The notes below the pieces were generated by a model that was not told the DNA's origin, ran no database searches, and worked only from the letters and a program-made list of their open reading frames with translations. This document shows positions 45,510 through 58,215 of a stretch of 64,000 nucleotides of DNA, piece after piece (position 1 is the stretch's first letter; every line of letters starts with the position of its first letter). Source of the DNA: Larix kaempferi (taxonomy: Eukaryota > Streptophyta > Pinopsida > Pinales > Pinaceae); assembly GCA_027924585.1 (NCBI GenBank), contig BSBM01000059.1, forward strand, positions 4,464,001 through 4,528,000, in the 5' to 3' direction. The translations under genes were made by a program, and so were the position numbers.

Positions 45510-46620
45510 ATGGAAGCTGGGTTGCGACTACAAATAGAGAAATTAGAAGCCAAGTTAAAGCGCTATCGAAAAGACAATGAAGAATTACGAGACATTAATA
45601 CACAATCAGAAGTAAATATTGAACTACATAAGATAGAAGAACGGTTCAATGAACAAATAATGTCCAACCAGAAAAATCACATAGAAAAATTATGTGTGCA
45701 AATCAAGGAATTAAAAGATGAAAGTGATTTCAATCAGAGATTGAAAAATCAATATATAAAGAAGGAAATAAATAATTACAAAGCAGAAATAATACGCTTG
45801 AACAAAATCGTTAGCGACAAAGATGAAGAACTAATGCAGTACGACATAAATTAGAAAGTCAAGAATCAGAGGTCGGCCAGTGTCGACAATAGATAAAAGT
45901 TCTTCAACAACAAAATGACGACTCTAAAAAGACACATAAGTCAGAGATCGCGAAGAGTAATAAAGCATTATCTAACAATGCTGAAGAAATTTTTAGACTA
46001 AGAAATCATAACAAGATACTAGTCACAAAAATTAAGAAGTTGAAAAATAGCCGAAAAATAGAACAATCTATGGACGACATTGAAGGGAAACTTCTAGACA
46101 AACAGGAAGAAAATAGTTGTATCAGAAGTCATAATGAAGATCTTAAGGAACAACTTAAGACATCTGAAGATGAAAAAAATCGCAAGTTGAATTGATTAAG
46201 AAGTTTCAAAATGATAATAGGCAGTTAGAAAACAAGTTGGAAAAAATACTGAACAAAAACTTAAATCCTCAAGAGACGAAAATACAACTTCCAACTCAGA
46301 TCAATGCTCTAAAGGCGACATTCGTAAACGAAAATGACATCGTGAAAGTTCCTTATCGACACCCCAACCATAAAAACCGATATTTGAAAAAGTGGGAAAT
46401 GTCGAAAGATAATGCTACTAATGTGATCAAATCTCCTGACGACACATCAGTAGGGAATCCCATCAGTCCACAACAAATCAATTTGGGATGGATTCATCCG
46501 TCGACGTATCAGAAGTTATGCTCTACAATTAGCAGTTCGTATCGACATGTTTCATCAGCCATGACATCGCAAAGAACAATGAGACAAAATTATAAGGCTT
46601 TGAGGACAAAGCCTTTCTAA
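45510..46620 (+). pseudogene. Coiled-coil ORF, array copy 3
   Basis: As copy 1 (A-type, C at 45878) with a private change at 45617 (G to T, Lys to Asn in QSEVNIELH). Confidence 0.5.
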
Positions 46621-46631
46621 GAGAGTGGCAA

Positions 46632-46853
46632 TGCTATGAATAGTACATGTATGTTAATTAAAGTTATTAATTATTAAGTGAAAGGGTGTAACCCTTCACT
46701 ATACATGCTCAAGCCTATAAAAGCGAGCCTCGTTGTAAATTATTAATCATGCATTATCAATTATATATTATTATTTTATCAAATGGAGTTATTTTCCATT
46801 GGAGGATTATTCGCTTGAATAATCACTGAGTATATCCGGACACGGATATAGCA
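46632..46853 (+). repeat. 222 bp LTR, array copy 3
   Basis: A copy of 33991-34212 in the same context. Confidence 0.9.
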
Positions 46854-49510
46854 TGCACTTTGTCCATTTGTTGGACTACCTACCATCACCTTTTTCTTGG
46901 CTGCCCACTGTCCAAACAGTGGACTGTCCATGCCTCGTTGGCTGCCCATTTTTCCCACTTTTTGACTGTCTCTTGTCCTCCTTTTGGGACTGTTTGTTGT
47001 CCATGTTCTTGGCTGCAAATTGCTCTACAAAACAGTGCTCTTTCTCACCTCCAACGCTGCCCTTTTTGCCCATCCATTTGACTGTCCATTTTCCACTGTT
47101 GACTGTCCATTTTGTCCCCTATTTTGGACAATCCTCCCTCTTTGCATCACTGTCATTCATCCCACCTTCATCTCTGCCCTAAAAGTCACAAAACAACAAA
47201 ACGATAAAGAGTTTTTGCTAAGACTTAGTTAGTTTAATTACAAAGGTTTGTTAGTGGTTAGATCTTGTTTTCACTTTTGCATTTCATTGTTTTAGTTTTA
47301 ACTCATTGTTTCAAAGCTAGTAGTTATTTGTTTCACTTTAGATCTTACTCAAAAGCTAGATTTTGCATATCAAAGTGAATGGCATATAGATTAGATCTTA
47401 CTTTGCATTGCATTTAGATCTCATTTACAAGTTAGACTTGCATCTTAGACATCATTTATAAGTTAAAAGTTCAAAATAGTTTCAAGATCTATCTTTGACT
47501 TTGAGCTAGTAGTTAATGGGTGCCTAGTTTGAATGTTTTGTCTTGTAGGTGTTGAAGAGGACCAAAATTCAAAAGAGAAGTGAAAAGCAAGAAGAGGTTG
47601 CCAAAGCTAATTGCAAAAGACAAGAAGAAACATAACCCAAAATCAAGCACCAAAACCAAGAAGACTCAAACTTGTTGAGATTTTGAACCAAAGTGCCAAT
47701 CATTCTCCTTTTGTAAAAAGCCATTAAGGCTTGTTTCATTTCATTTTTTCAAGCTTCGTCAAAAGGTTGAAATTCCTAAATATTGTACTTGTTTAATAAA
47801 TCTCTTATTTGTGGGGTCTTTAATCCCCCACCCCCAACTTCCCCATTTGGGGAAGTCTTGAAGTGTCTTTGATTGGTTTTATTTTCTAGCTTAGATCTCT
47901 GATATGCTCTTAGATTAGTTTCCATTTCAATAAACTGTTTAAAGTAGAAATCTTTTGAATTTCACTGATAGTGGATCAAGAGTGCTCTCTACCGAAGAGT
48001 TGTTTTTTTTATTTTCCGATTTACTTACCCCCATGCTCTCCCGAGTACGGTCTTTGACCTGAAAGGGATTCTTGGGTAGATTAGACTTTATTTTCTGTTC
48101 AATATTTTATTTTCATCTTGTCGCCTCTCTTTCAAGTTTTGACCAGAGTAAGCTAACTTTGGGATTGTGTCCCAAAGGCCACATAGTTTTGTGGTAGCTA
48201 CTCGTTCCCCCCGTTAGCATCTTGTGGACATCCAGCTAGCTGGAAGGTTTCTAGGACTGACGGTTCTAGCGATTAGCCTTGTTTGGAAGTTGATCCCACT
48301 TTAGAATAAATCTGCTTGGTAGAACACTAGATTTTGTTTTCTGTTATCTTCAAGATCTTTCTTTGTGGTTGTCCTTATTTTTTTCAGTCATTTTCAGTTT
48401 CATTTACTTTATTAAGTTTCACAATCGCTTCATTTCTTGCAATAAAACGAACAAAGCCTCTTGAACTTGGCCAAATCCAAGTCAAGAGCACTCTCTGTCG
48501 GAGAGCATATAGATTTGCACTTTCCCCTTGCATTAGGCATTTTAAAGTAGGAAGTCTCTTGAACTGTGGTCTTAAGACTAAGTCAAGAGCGCTCTCTGTC
48601 GGAGAGTTGAACAAGTGCTCTAAATAAATAAAACTTTTCAATCCACACTTCCCCCTTAATTAATTTATCTTGGTCGTTTGTCTAACACCCGTATGCTCTG
48701 CCAACCGGAAACGATTGGACTAGTACTCAGAAAGGTGAAGGACTTGATAATCTCATAAGTGATAATTAATTAAAACTTTCAACCCCATAACCAACGAACT
48801 GGCGTTGTTCAAAAAGTATTCAAAGCAGTTCTCAGGGGAGGCGCCGGATTGCCGAATCTGCAACACAGTGGTTGGTTAGCATTGCGCGCCTCGCTGTGAT
48901 TCCCAGGTCCGACATGTCTCTTAAAGGAGCTGCTTAGAATGTCTTTCCGGACACTCTTTTGATATCCTTGGTTACAACCCTAATAATCAAGACCATTAAA
49001 ACTTTGAAGTTACCAAGATAATTTGCATAACGATCTCACGAACAATTACTTTGAGACTTATTTTTCAGCATCCCCCAGCACTACATTCAGTTATTTTGAC
49101 TCCATTTTCCATTGGATAAGGCACTGGTCCTTTAAATCATTTTAAATTTATCTATCCGTGGATGCTTTTAATTATCATAAGTCTTTATATACTGTTTCGC
49201 AACGTGGATTGCTTTTTATCTTATGTTTCATTTGAAATAAACTTGTGTCTTTTCATCAACTAAAACTCCTAAACAACACTCATCCGCATCACCACACATT
49301 TTAACACTTAGAAACAAGAGCCTTAGTGAAATTCTTTTTTAGGGACTACCCCCTTGGATTCGTTAGGAGTTTGCCTAAACAGAGGAGCTGGGATTTAGGT
49401 GACAGTACCTAGCTCATTGCTTGCCCCCAAGGCCACACCTCTCCCCACTTCCAGCGAGGGAGACAGCTTTCAAGAGATTTCCGCTGCAGGTGTGCGATCG
49501 ACGGACAACA
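46854..49510 (+). repeat. 3' part of giant LTR, array copy 3
   Basis: A-type at the alternating sites (G at 46903, T at 48565). The C-run after CTCGTT near 48206 has six C instead of the five in copies 1 and 2. Confidence 0.85.
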
Positions 49511-51794
49511 CAGTCGAACTTGGGAAGATCATTTAAAGCACCTTGATGAAGTACTCGGAATCCTAAAATAAAAATCACTATATGCCAAGACGTCCAAATG
49601 CGAGTTCGGTATGCAAGAGATGTTGTATTGGGGACACGTGATAGGAGCAAATGGGGTACGGGTACACTTGGAAAAGATTAGAGCCATACTGGATTGGCCT
49701 ACACCTAAAAATGTGACAAAGTTGAAAGGATTTTTGGGCCTTTGCACCTACTACAGGAGGTATGTCAACGGTTTCTCACAGATGACAGCACCACTCACAG
49801 ATCTTACTAAAAAAGGGGCATTCAGTTGGTCAGAGGGATCACAACGGACATTTGAAGAAATGAAAAAGGTAATGAGTTCATACCTTGTACTAGCACTACC
49901 AGATTTTACACAGCCATTCATATTAGAATGTGATGCTTCAGGAGAGGGTGTGATGCTTCAAGAGAGGGTATAGGAGCAATATTGATGCAGAATAATCACC
50001 CTATTGCATTCGAAAGTAGAAAACTCAAGGACTATGAGCGCCACTATTCAATATATGACAAGTAAATGTTAGCCATTCTCCATGCACTAACAAAGTTCAG
50101 GCAATACTTAGTGGGTGGCAGATTCAAGATTAAGACAGATCACAACAGCTTCAAGTACTTCCTGGGACAGAAAGAATTGAACGAGGCAACAAAAATGAGT
50201 GAGTAAGATTCAAGACTATGACTTTGAGATTGAATAGATAAAGGGAAAAAACAATGTGGTAGCAGATGCACTTTCTAGACGACTAGCCACTTTATCTCTT
50301 ATGAGCATTTCATCGGATTAGAGATCTCATCTTTTGGTCGAATACTCCAAAGATAAGTTTGCTTGCGAAATATTGGATGGACAGGTTCAAGATGATAGGT
50401 ACAGAGTAATAGATGACATTATATACTATAAAAACATAATCTACTTAGTCATCGAGTCTGCACTTAAGAAAAAGATTCTACAAGCTTCTCATAACTCACC
50501 TTTAGCAGGACACCAGGGGTTTCTTAAGACCTGCAGGCAGATTAGAGAGAGGTTCTCATGAAAGGGCCTCAAGAATGATGTAATGCAGCAGTTGAGGGAA
50601 TGCAGTTTGTGCCAACAGAATAAGATAGAGCATAATCATCCAACAGGTCTACTAGAACCATTACCCATTCCCGAGCAAAAATGGGAAAGCATTTCAATGG
50701 ACTTTATTACAGGGTTTCCCAAGGTACAGGGTAGAGACTATTTCTACGTAGTGGTGGACAGGTTGACTAAGTTCACTCACTTCTTTTCCATTCCTTCCGA
50801 CTATTCAGCCGCACAGGTCCCGGATTGTTTTTCACAGAGGTATTCAGGTTGCACGGGTTACCTAAGACCATTGTCAGTGATGGAGATAGCAAGCTCACCA
50901 GAGCATTTTGGCAGGAGCTTTTCAAGTAGGTTGGGACAGAATTGGCGATGAACACGAGTTATCATCCTCAGATCGACAGACAAACAAAGATAGTTGACAA
51001 GTGGATTGAGGGATACTTGAGGAACTATGTATCAGGTCAGCAGAGGACATGGATTAAATGGCTACTCCTAGCGGAACACTGCTACGATACTACACACCAT
51101 CGGTATGACTCCTTTTAAAGCATTGTACAGTTATGATGCCTTATCTTTTGCAGATTTGATATTTGGTGACAGCAGGGCTCCTAAAGCCAAGGAGTGCTTT
51201 CAGGAAAGTCAAGATATTCTCAAGATACTCAAAGAAAATGTACAGGTTGCCCAAAATCAGCAAAACGTATATGCAGATAGACACAGGATCGAGCGCAGTT
51301 TTGAGGTAGGGGATTTGGTATATTTACGTCTACAACCTTACAGACAATCGTCCCATAAAAAGAAAGGAGCAGAGAAACTTAAGCCTCGCTTTTATGGTCC
51401 TTACAAGATAATATGGAAAGTGGGAGAGGTAGAATATGAGCTCGAATTACCAAAGGAAAGCAAGATTCATAACGTGTTCCATGTGTCTAACCTCAAGAAA
51501 GCAGTAGGTCAACAGATTGTTACTTCATCAGAACTACCCCCCCTTGATGACGAGGGGCAACTGATATTGGTTCCAGAACAAATCCTGGAAGTTTTCTTTT
51601 TTGAAAGAAAACTAAGGAACAACATCATACGAGAGTACTTGGATCAATGGAAAGAATTGTCTATAGAAGAGGCCACTAGGGAAGGAAGACCAGTTAAAGA
51701 AGTCAAAGACTCCCTATCATCAAAAAGTCGAAGACAATTTATCGTCAGAAAAATCAAAATCAAAGGAAGACCGATTATCGACAAAAAAAGGTAG
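49511..51794 (+). pseudogene. pol: Chromovirus pol 3' half, array copy 3
   Basis: The same broken RT/RNase H/integrase/chromodomain as copies 1 and 2, with Lys at codon 50987 in place of the integrase Glu. The fusion frame is at 51105-51794. Confidence 0.85.
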
Positions 51795-51830
51795 TCAAAG
51801 GAAGACAAACTTGAAAAAGAGTCGAATACC

Positions 51831-52941
51831 ATGGAAGCTGGGTTGCGACTACAAATAGAGAAATTAGAAGCCAAGTTAAAGCGCTATCGAAAAGACAATG
51901 AAGAATTACGAGACATTAATACACAATCAGAAGTAAAGATTGAACTACATAAGATAGAAGAACGGTTCAATGAACAAATAATGTCCAACCAGAAAAATCA
52001 CATAGAAAAATTATGTGTGCAAATCAAGGAATTAAAAGATGAAAGTGATTTCAATCAGAGATTGAAAAATCAATATATAAAGAAGGAAATAAATAATTAC
52101 AAAGCAGAAATAATACGCTTGAACAAAATCGTTAGCGACAAAGATGAAGAACTAATGCAGTACGACATAAATTAGAAAGTCAAGAATCAGAGGTCGGCTA
52201 GTGTCGACAATAGATAAAAGTTCTTCAACAACAAAATGACGACTCTAAAAAGACACATAAGTCAGAGATCGCGAAGAGTAATAAAGCATTATCTAACAAT
52301 GCTGAAGAAATTTTTAGACTAAGAAATCATAACAAGATACTAGTCACAAAAATTAAGAAGTTGAAAAATAGCCGAAAAATAGAACAATCTATGGACGACA
52401 TTGAAGGGAAACTTCTAGACAAACAGGAAGAAAATAGTTGTATCAGAAGTCATAATGAAGATCTTAAGGAACAACTTAAGACATCTGAAGATGAAAAAAA
52501 TCGCAAGTTGAATTGATTAAGAAGTTTCAAAATGATAATAGGCAGTTAGAAAACAAGTTGGAAAAAATACTGAACAAAAACTTAAATCCTCAAGAGACGA
52601 AAATACAACTTCCAACTCAGATCAATGCTCTAAAGGCGACATTCGTAAACGAAAATGACATCGTGAAAGTTCCTTATCGACACCCCAACCATAAAAACCG
52701 ATATTTGAAAAAGTGGGAAATGTCGAAAGATAATGCTACTAATGTGATCAAATCTCCTGACGACACATCAGTAGGGAATCCCATCAGTCCACAACAAATC
52801 AATTTGGGATGGATTCATCCGTCGACGTATCAGAAGTTATGCTCTACAATTAGCAGTTCGTATCGACATGTTTCATCAGCCATGACATCGCAAAGAACAA
52901 TGAGACAAAATTATAAGGCTTTGAGGACAAAGCCTTTCTAA
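51831..52941 (+). pseudogene. Coiled-coil ORF, array copy 4
   Basis: B-type copy (T at 52199, extra TAG in the bridging frame), otherwise as copy 2. Confidence 0.5.
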
Positions 52942-52952
52942 GAGAGTGGCAA

Positions 52953-53174
52953 TGCTATGAATAGTACATGTATGTTAATTAAAGTTATTAATTATTAAGT
53001 GAAAGGGTGTAACCCTTCACTATACATGCTCAAGCCTATAAAAGCGAGCCTCGTTGTAAATTATTAATCATGCATTATCAATTATATATTATTATTTTAT
53101 CAAATGGAGTTATTTTCCATTGGAGGATTATTCGCTTGAATAATCACTGAGTATATCCGGACACGGATATAGCA
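52953..53174 (+). repeat. 222 bp LTR, array copy 4
   Basis: A copy of 33991-34212. Confidence 0.9.
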
Positions 53175-55193
53175 TGCACTTTGTCCATTTGTTGGACTAC
53201 CTACCATCACCTTTTTCTTGGCTTCCCACTGTCCAAACAGTGGACTGTCCATGCCTCGTTGGCTGCCCATTTTTCCCACTTTTTGACTGTCTCTTGTCCT
53301 CCTTTTGGGACTGTTTGTTGTCCATGTTCTTGGCTGCAAATTGCTCTACAAAACAGTGCTCTTTCTCACCTCCAACGCTGCCCTTTTTGCCCATCCATTT
53401 GACTGTCCATTTTCCACTGTTGACTGTCCATTTTGTCCCCTATTTTGGACAATCCTCCCTCTTTGCATCACTGTCATTCATCCCACCTTCATCTCTGCCC
53501 TAAAAGTCACAAAACAACAAAACGATAAAGAGTTTTTGCTAAGACTTAGTTAGTTTAATTACAAAGGTTTGTTAGTGGTTAGATCTTGTTTTCACTTTTG
53601 CATTTCATTGTTTTAGTTTTAACTCATTGTTTCAAAGCTAGTAGTTATTTGTTTCACTTTAGATCTTACTCAAAAGCTAGATTTTGCATATCAAAGTGAA
53701 TGGCATATAGATTAGATCTTACTTTGCATTGCATTTAGATCTCATTTACAAGTTAGACTTGCATCTTAGACATCATTTATAAGTTAAAAGTTCAAAATAG
53801 TTTCAAGATCTATCTTTGACTTTGAGCTAGTAGTTAATGGGTGCCTAGTTTGAATGTTTTGTCTTGTAGGTGTTGAAGAGGACCAAAATTCAAAAGAGAA
53901 GTGAAAAGCAAGAAGAGGTTGCCAAAGCTAATTGCAAAAGACAAGAAGAAACATAACCCAAAATCAAGCACCAAAACCAAGAAGACTCAAACTTGTTGAG
54001 ATTTTGAACCAAAGTGCCAATCATTCTCCTTTTGTAAAAAGCCATTAAGGCTTGTTTCATTTCATTTTTTCAAGCTTCGTCAAAAGGTTGAAATTCCTAA
54101 ATATTGTACTTGTTTAATAAATCTCTTATTTGTGGGGTCTTTAATCCCCCACCCCCAACTTCCCCATTTGGGGAAGTCTTGAAGTGTCTTTGATTGGTTT
54201 TATTTTCTAGCTTAGATCTCTGATATGCTCTTAGATTAGTTTCCATTTCAATAAACTGTTTAAAGTAGAAATCTTTTGAATTTCACTGATAGTGGATCAA
54301 GAGTGCTCTCTACCGAAGAGTTGTTTTTTTTATTTTCCGATTTACTTACCCCCATGCTCTCCCGAGTACGGTCTTTGACCTGAAAGGGATTCTTGGGTAG
54401 ATTAGACTTTATTTTCTGTTCAATATTTTATTTTCATCTTGTCGCCTCTCTTTCAAGTTTTGACCAGAGTAAGCTAACTTTGGGATTGTGTCCCAAAGGC
54501 CACATAGTTTTGTGGTAGCTACTCGTTCCCCCCGTTAGCATCTTGTGGACATCCAGCTAGCTGGAAGGTTTCTAGGACTGACGGTTCTAGCGATTAGCCT
54601 TGTTTGGAAGTTGATCCCACTTTAGAATAAATCTGCTTGGTAGAACACTAGATTTTGTTTTCTGTTATCTTCAAGATCTTTCTTTGTGGTTGTCCTTATT
54701 TTTTTCAGTCATTTTCAGTTTCATTTACTTTATTAAGTTTCACAATCGCTTCATTTCTTGCAATAAAACGAACAAAGCCTCTTGAACTTGGCCAAATCCA
54801 AGTCAAGAGCACTCTCTGTCGGAGAGCATATAGATTTGCACTTTCCCCTTGCATTAGGCATTTTAAAGTAGGAAGTCTCTTGAACCGTGGTCTTAAGACT
54901 AAGTCAAGAGCGCTCTCTGTCGGAGAGTTGAACAAGTGCTCTAAATAAATAAAACTTTTCAATCCACACTTCCCCCTTAATTAATTTATCTTGGTCGTTT
55001 GTCTAACACCCGTATGCTCTGCCAACCGGAAACGATTGGACTAGTACTCAGAAAGGTGAAGGACTTGATAATCTCATAAGTGATAATTAATTAAAACTTT
55101 CAACCCCATAACCAACGAACTGGCGTTGTTCAAAAAGTATTCAAAGCAGTTCTCAGGGGAGGCGCCGGATTGCCGAATCTGCAACACAGTGGT
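53175..55193 (+). repeat. 3' part of giant LTR, array copy 4, truncated
   Basis: B-type (T at 53224, C at 54886) with six C near 54528. It stops at CACAGTGGT, where full copies continue TGGTTAGCATTGCG. Ten bases (55194-55203) then lead into a Tat LTR. Confidence 0.88.
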
Positions 55194-55203
55194 AAAGCAT
55201 GTA

Positions 55204-58200
55204 TGGATGATAGTCTGAGTTGTATTTGGTCTTGGTTAGACCTAGTTTGACCATGGAGGACCATGGGACATGAGATGTTGGACCTTATGATGATATGGAT
55301 AGATGATATATGGTCTATGTACACATACAGGATGATTCTATGCAGCAGCTACAGGGTTATGATGATGATTCTTGGGATACAGCAGTGTTTGGTCATTTAC
55401 AGATCATTATTATTGGCCTTGTTCCGGTACATTGGATATTTATTTTGATCATGCAGAGATTCATTGTGTATGAGTACACATCTTGGATGGATTTGGACCT
55501 TCTGAGTCCAATGGGACAGTTTGTTTTCAATTCCGGGCACTTACAGTGATGATTTAGCCTCAGTAGGCTGTCCTAGTGCAGTTTTGGTCTGTTGGAGGCC
55601 CTGTCAGAGCAGAGATGACTTTTATCCGGTTGACCTAGGGCGCTAATGATGGAGGGGGTGGTCCAGCCACTTGTTTTTACCATATTACCCCCCTCCCGGA
55701 CACATTGGTGCCCTCACCTTGACAGCGCCATCACTCCAGGAGGCTGTTTGGGCAGTTTCACGTTTCCCGAGGCATTTCAGGATTGGTAGAAATGGCCACT
55801 GAGGAAATCGATTTGGGCTACTGAGGCAAAGTTATGGCATGGGATGATCAGTGATGATAGATCGGGACTTTCCACACCTCCTCCAGCAGTTTCAGCTTCA
55901 TCGGGGCCCGCATCCATCACTTATGGCACTTTCTGTGGATTTTTGAGGTCTTTTGAGGACCACGACTTCACCTTGGAGGCACGATTTGGTACATTCATGA
56001 TTATTTATTGGTTATTGTGCCATGGGGATTGACCAAGGAGGGATAAAATTACCCCTTGGACCCACCATGAGCCTCTTATGATATTTTGTCATCATGATTT
56101 GGTGGGATTCCCCTCTCCTAGGGCGACTTTGTCCACTTATGTTATATTTTATTAGTGATCCATGTATTTCATTGTTGAGCTCATCTCAACCATTGATTAG
56201 ACATTTGTATCTTTTAATCTTAGCCACTCATTCAAAAAGTGGTTAGGGTTTTGGTGCCTCTCCTTCCTATTTAAAGGAGAGAGCCTCTCATTGTAAAGGG
56301 ACTTTTGGCTCTGGATTATTGGAATAGAAAATTATTATTGCATCTATCTCCAATGTTGTGGTGAATGTTTTTGGTGTTCGTTCGTTGGTTCTTCCTTTGC
56401 ACTGAGTTATTGGAGATCTTGTTTGCCATATCTTTTGTACCACGATTTTGCATCTACAGGTGGAGGCCGATTTGCTTGGAGGAGGAGGTATTGGTAGGGG
56501 AAGACTCTCCCTACTTCTTCTTTGGAGCTCTTCGTTGGTAACAGGGAGTATTACTGTCCCAGGACCTTCTATTTCATGTTACTATTTGCATTTCTCTTGT
56601 ATTTCTTCCATACTTGCTCTTACTGATTGAATCTTCATTCCTTGGTTTGACAGGTAGAGGAAGGCGCACTTGTGGACTAGGGCATCAAATCGGCAAGCAA
56701 ATCAACAATCTCTCATTTGATCTCTGCGGGAATCTTCCTCAACATCAAGGCATCTCATCCACATCATTCAGGTATGATCTCAAGGTAAGTTCTATCTCCA
56801 TGATCTATCCAATTGTCAAAAATATTTAAAACCCTAATCAATTAAAACCCCAATTTTGCATTTTCTCAGATCTACTTAGATCTATTGGGTTGTTGGGTGT
56901 AATATTAAGAACCCACCTCTATAGCATCCACGGCATCCCGGATCTATAGTTTGGTGAGGATTGGCTTCCATTTGACCCCCTTCCCAGGCCAACTTAGCCT
57001 CTCCCAAGCAAGGCGCACTTCCTAGTTTGAGCAGGTTGACCTAGATCTAAGCGATGGGTGTTTGAGATTCCACTTGATTCGTCATCTACACATCAAATAA
57101 CATACACCCAGGTTGTTACTTTTCTGAAATTCACCTTGTGGACCCTATTCCACATTTTAAGGGATTTAATCCCCATTTTGGACCACTTGGAACACTTAAA
57201 CTCAGATCTACTAAGATCTAACCGGTGGATTGCCACGAAATTATAGATCCATACTCCTACCTGACCGATCTACCCGGATCTAAAGTTTGGATGCCATCCG
57301 ACTTGTTTTGACCCACCTAACCCCACTTTTAGGCCTCCTTGGGCAAAGTCGCACCACCTTGGAGAAGTGAGTTCACTCACTTCGAGGAACTGGGTACTTG
57401 AGATTTTTGGAGATCTGAAACCGGAATAATTCAAAACCTAGGTCTAGACTGTCACTTTGTCAAATCTTGCCTTGGGGATTGCATTCCTTGTTTAAGGGAT
57501 TGTGGTCCACTTGGGTCAAACCTAGATCTAGACCCATTCATCCATCAAGACCTCTATTTCCCATTTGTCCCAAGTACTAGGAGTCCTAAACCACAAGTCA
57601 ACCCTACTTTGACTCCACTTCCCAATTCCCAAGGCACTGGTTTCTCTCCGAGTTAATTCAACTTTCCTAGATTGTTGGATTGACTTGTGGATTGACCTAT
57701 GCATGGTGAACCAAGCCCTTGAAGCTATCATGTATCATGGTCAAACTTGTCATCTGTACTAGTTAGCCCCAATACAACCCTTAACTACCCTGCATTGGAC
57801 ACGGTTCCCAAGGCAGTGGACTTTCCAACATTGAACTAGTACACTAGCCCTAGATCTCACTACAAACATTATAAGTCACTCTTACTTCAACAATGAACCA
57901 AAGCTATACCTATTGAACCCCTCATTTGGCTTGTGACTTCAACCAATTAGGTCTAGGATAAACCACACACCTAACTTCACTTAGAAATACCCTGATTTGG
58001 TGTCTTGGTTTTGATCTCTCCTGTCGGGAGTAGATCGGGTCTCCCCCTTTGTTGTCTGGGCTAGATAACATAAAGCGAAGGTTGCCTCGACTGGCGTGAC
58101 AACCATACATACTGGAGGTCGAGGTGATCGTGGTTGCACCTTTTGAGTTGCCCTTCCCTATTGCCATCCATGACTGGATCCATCCATAGGGGTAACTACA

Positions 58201-58215
58201 TCTTAGGTGAAAACA
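55204..58215 (+). repeat. Tat-like LTR, second copy, inverted (3012 bp)
   Basis: Reverse-complement partner of 4554-7575, from TGGATGATAG to GAAAACA. No PBS follows at 58216, so it is not a 5' LTR. No polypurine tract precedes it because the array breakpoint is 10 bases upstream, and the flanks (ATGTA / GGAAC) are not a target-site duplication. It is either the 3' LTR of a rearranged element or a solo LTR with a lost flank. Confidence 0.85.
56268..56277 (+). promoter_or_regulatory. Candidate TATA box in inverted Tat LTR
   Basis: TATTTAAAGG, conserved with 6507-6498 of the other copy, in the same CTCTCCTT/AAGGAGAG palindrome. Confidence 0.5.

Larger units (their letters stand above)
32720..55193 (+). 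repeat. Tandem array of a 6.32 kb chimeric unit, 3.56 copies
   Basis: Copies are 32720-39039 (6320 bp), 39040-45360 (6321), 45361-51681 (6321) and 51682-55193 (3512, truncated). Each unit joins the 3' part of the coiled-coil element, its 222 bp LTR, the 3' part of the giant LTR and the 3' half of chromovirus pol. Only about six differences were seen among copies. Three SNPs alternate between odd and even copies (33237 C/T, 34262 G/T, 35923 T/C and their counterparts). The head-to-tail junction is at 39039/39040, where AAGGAAG is shared. Confidence 0.95.
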
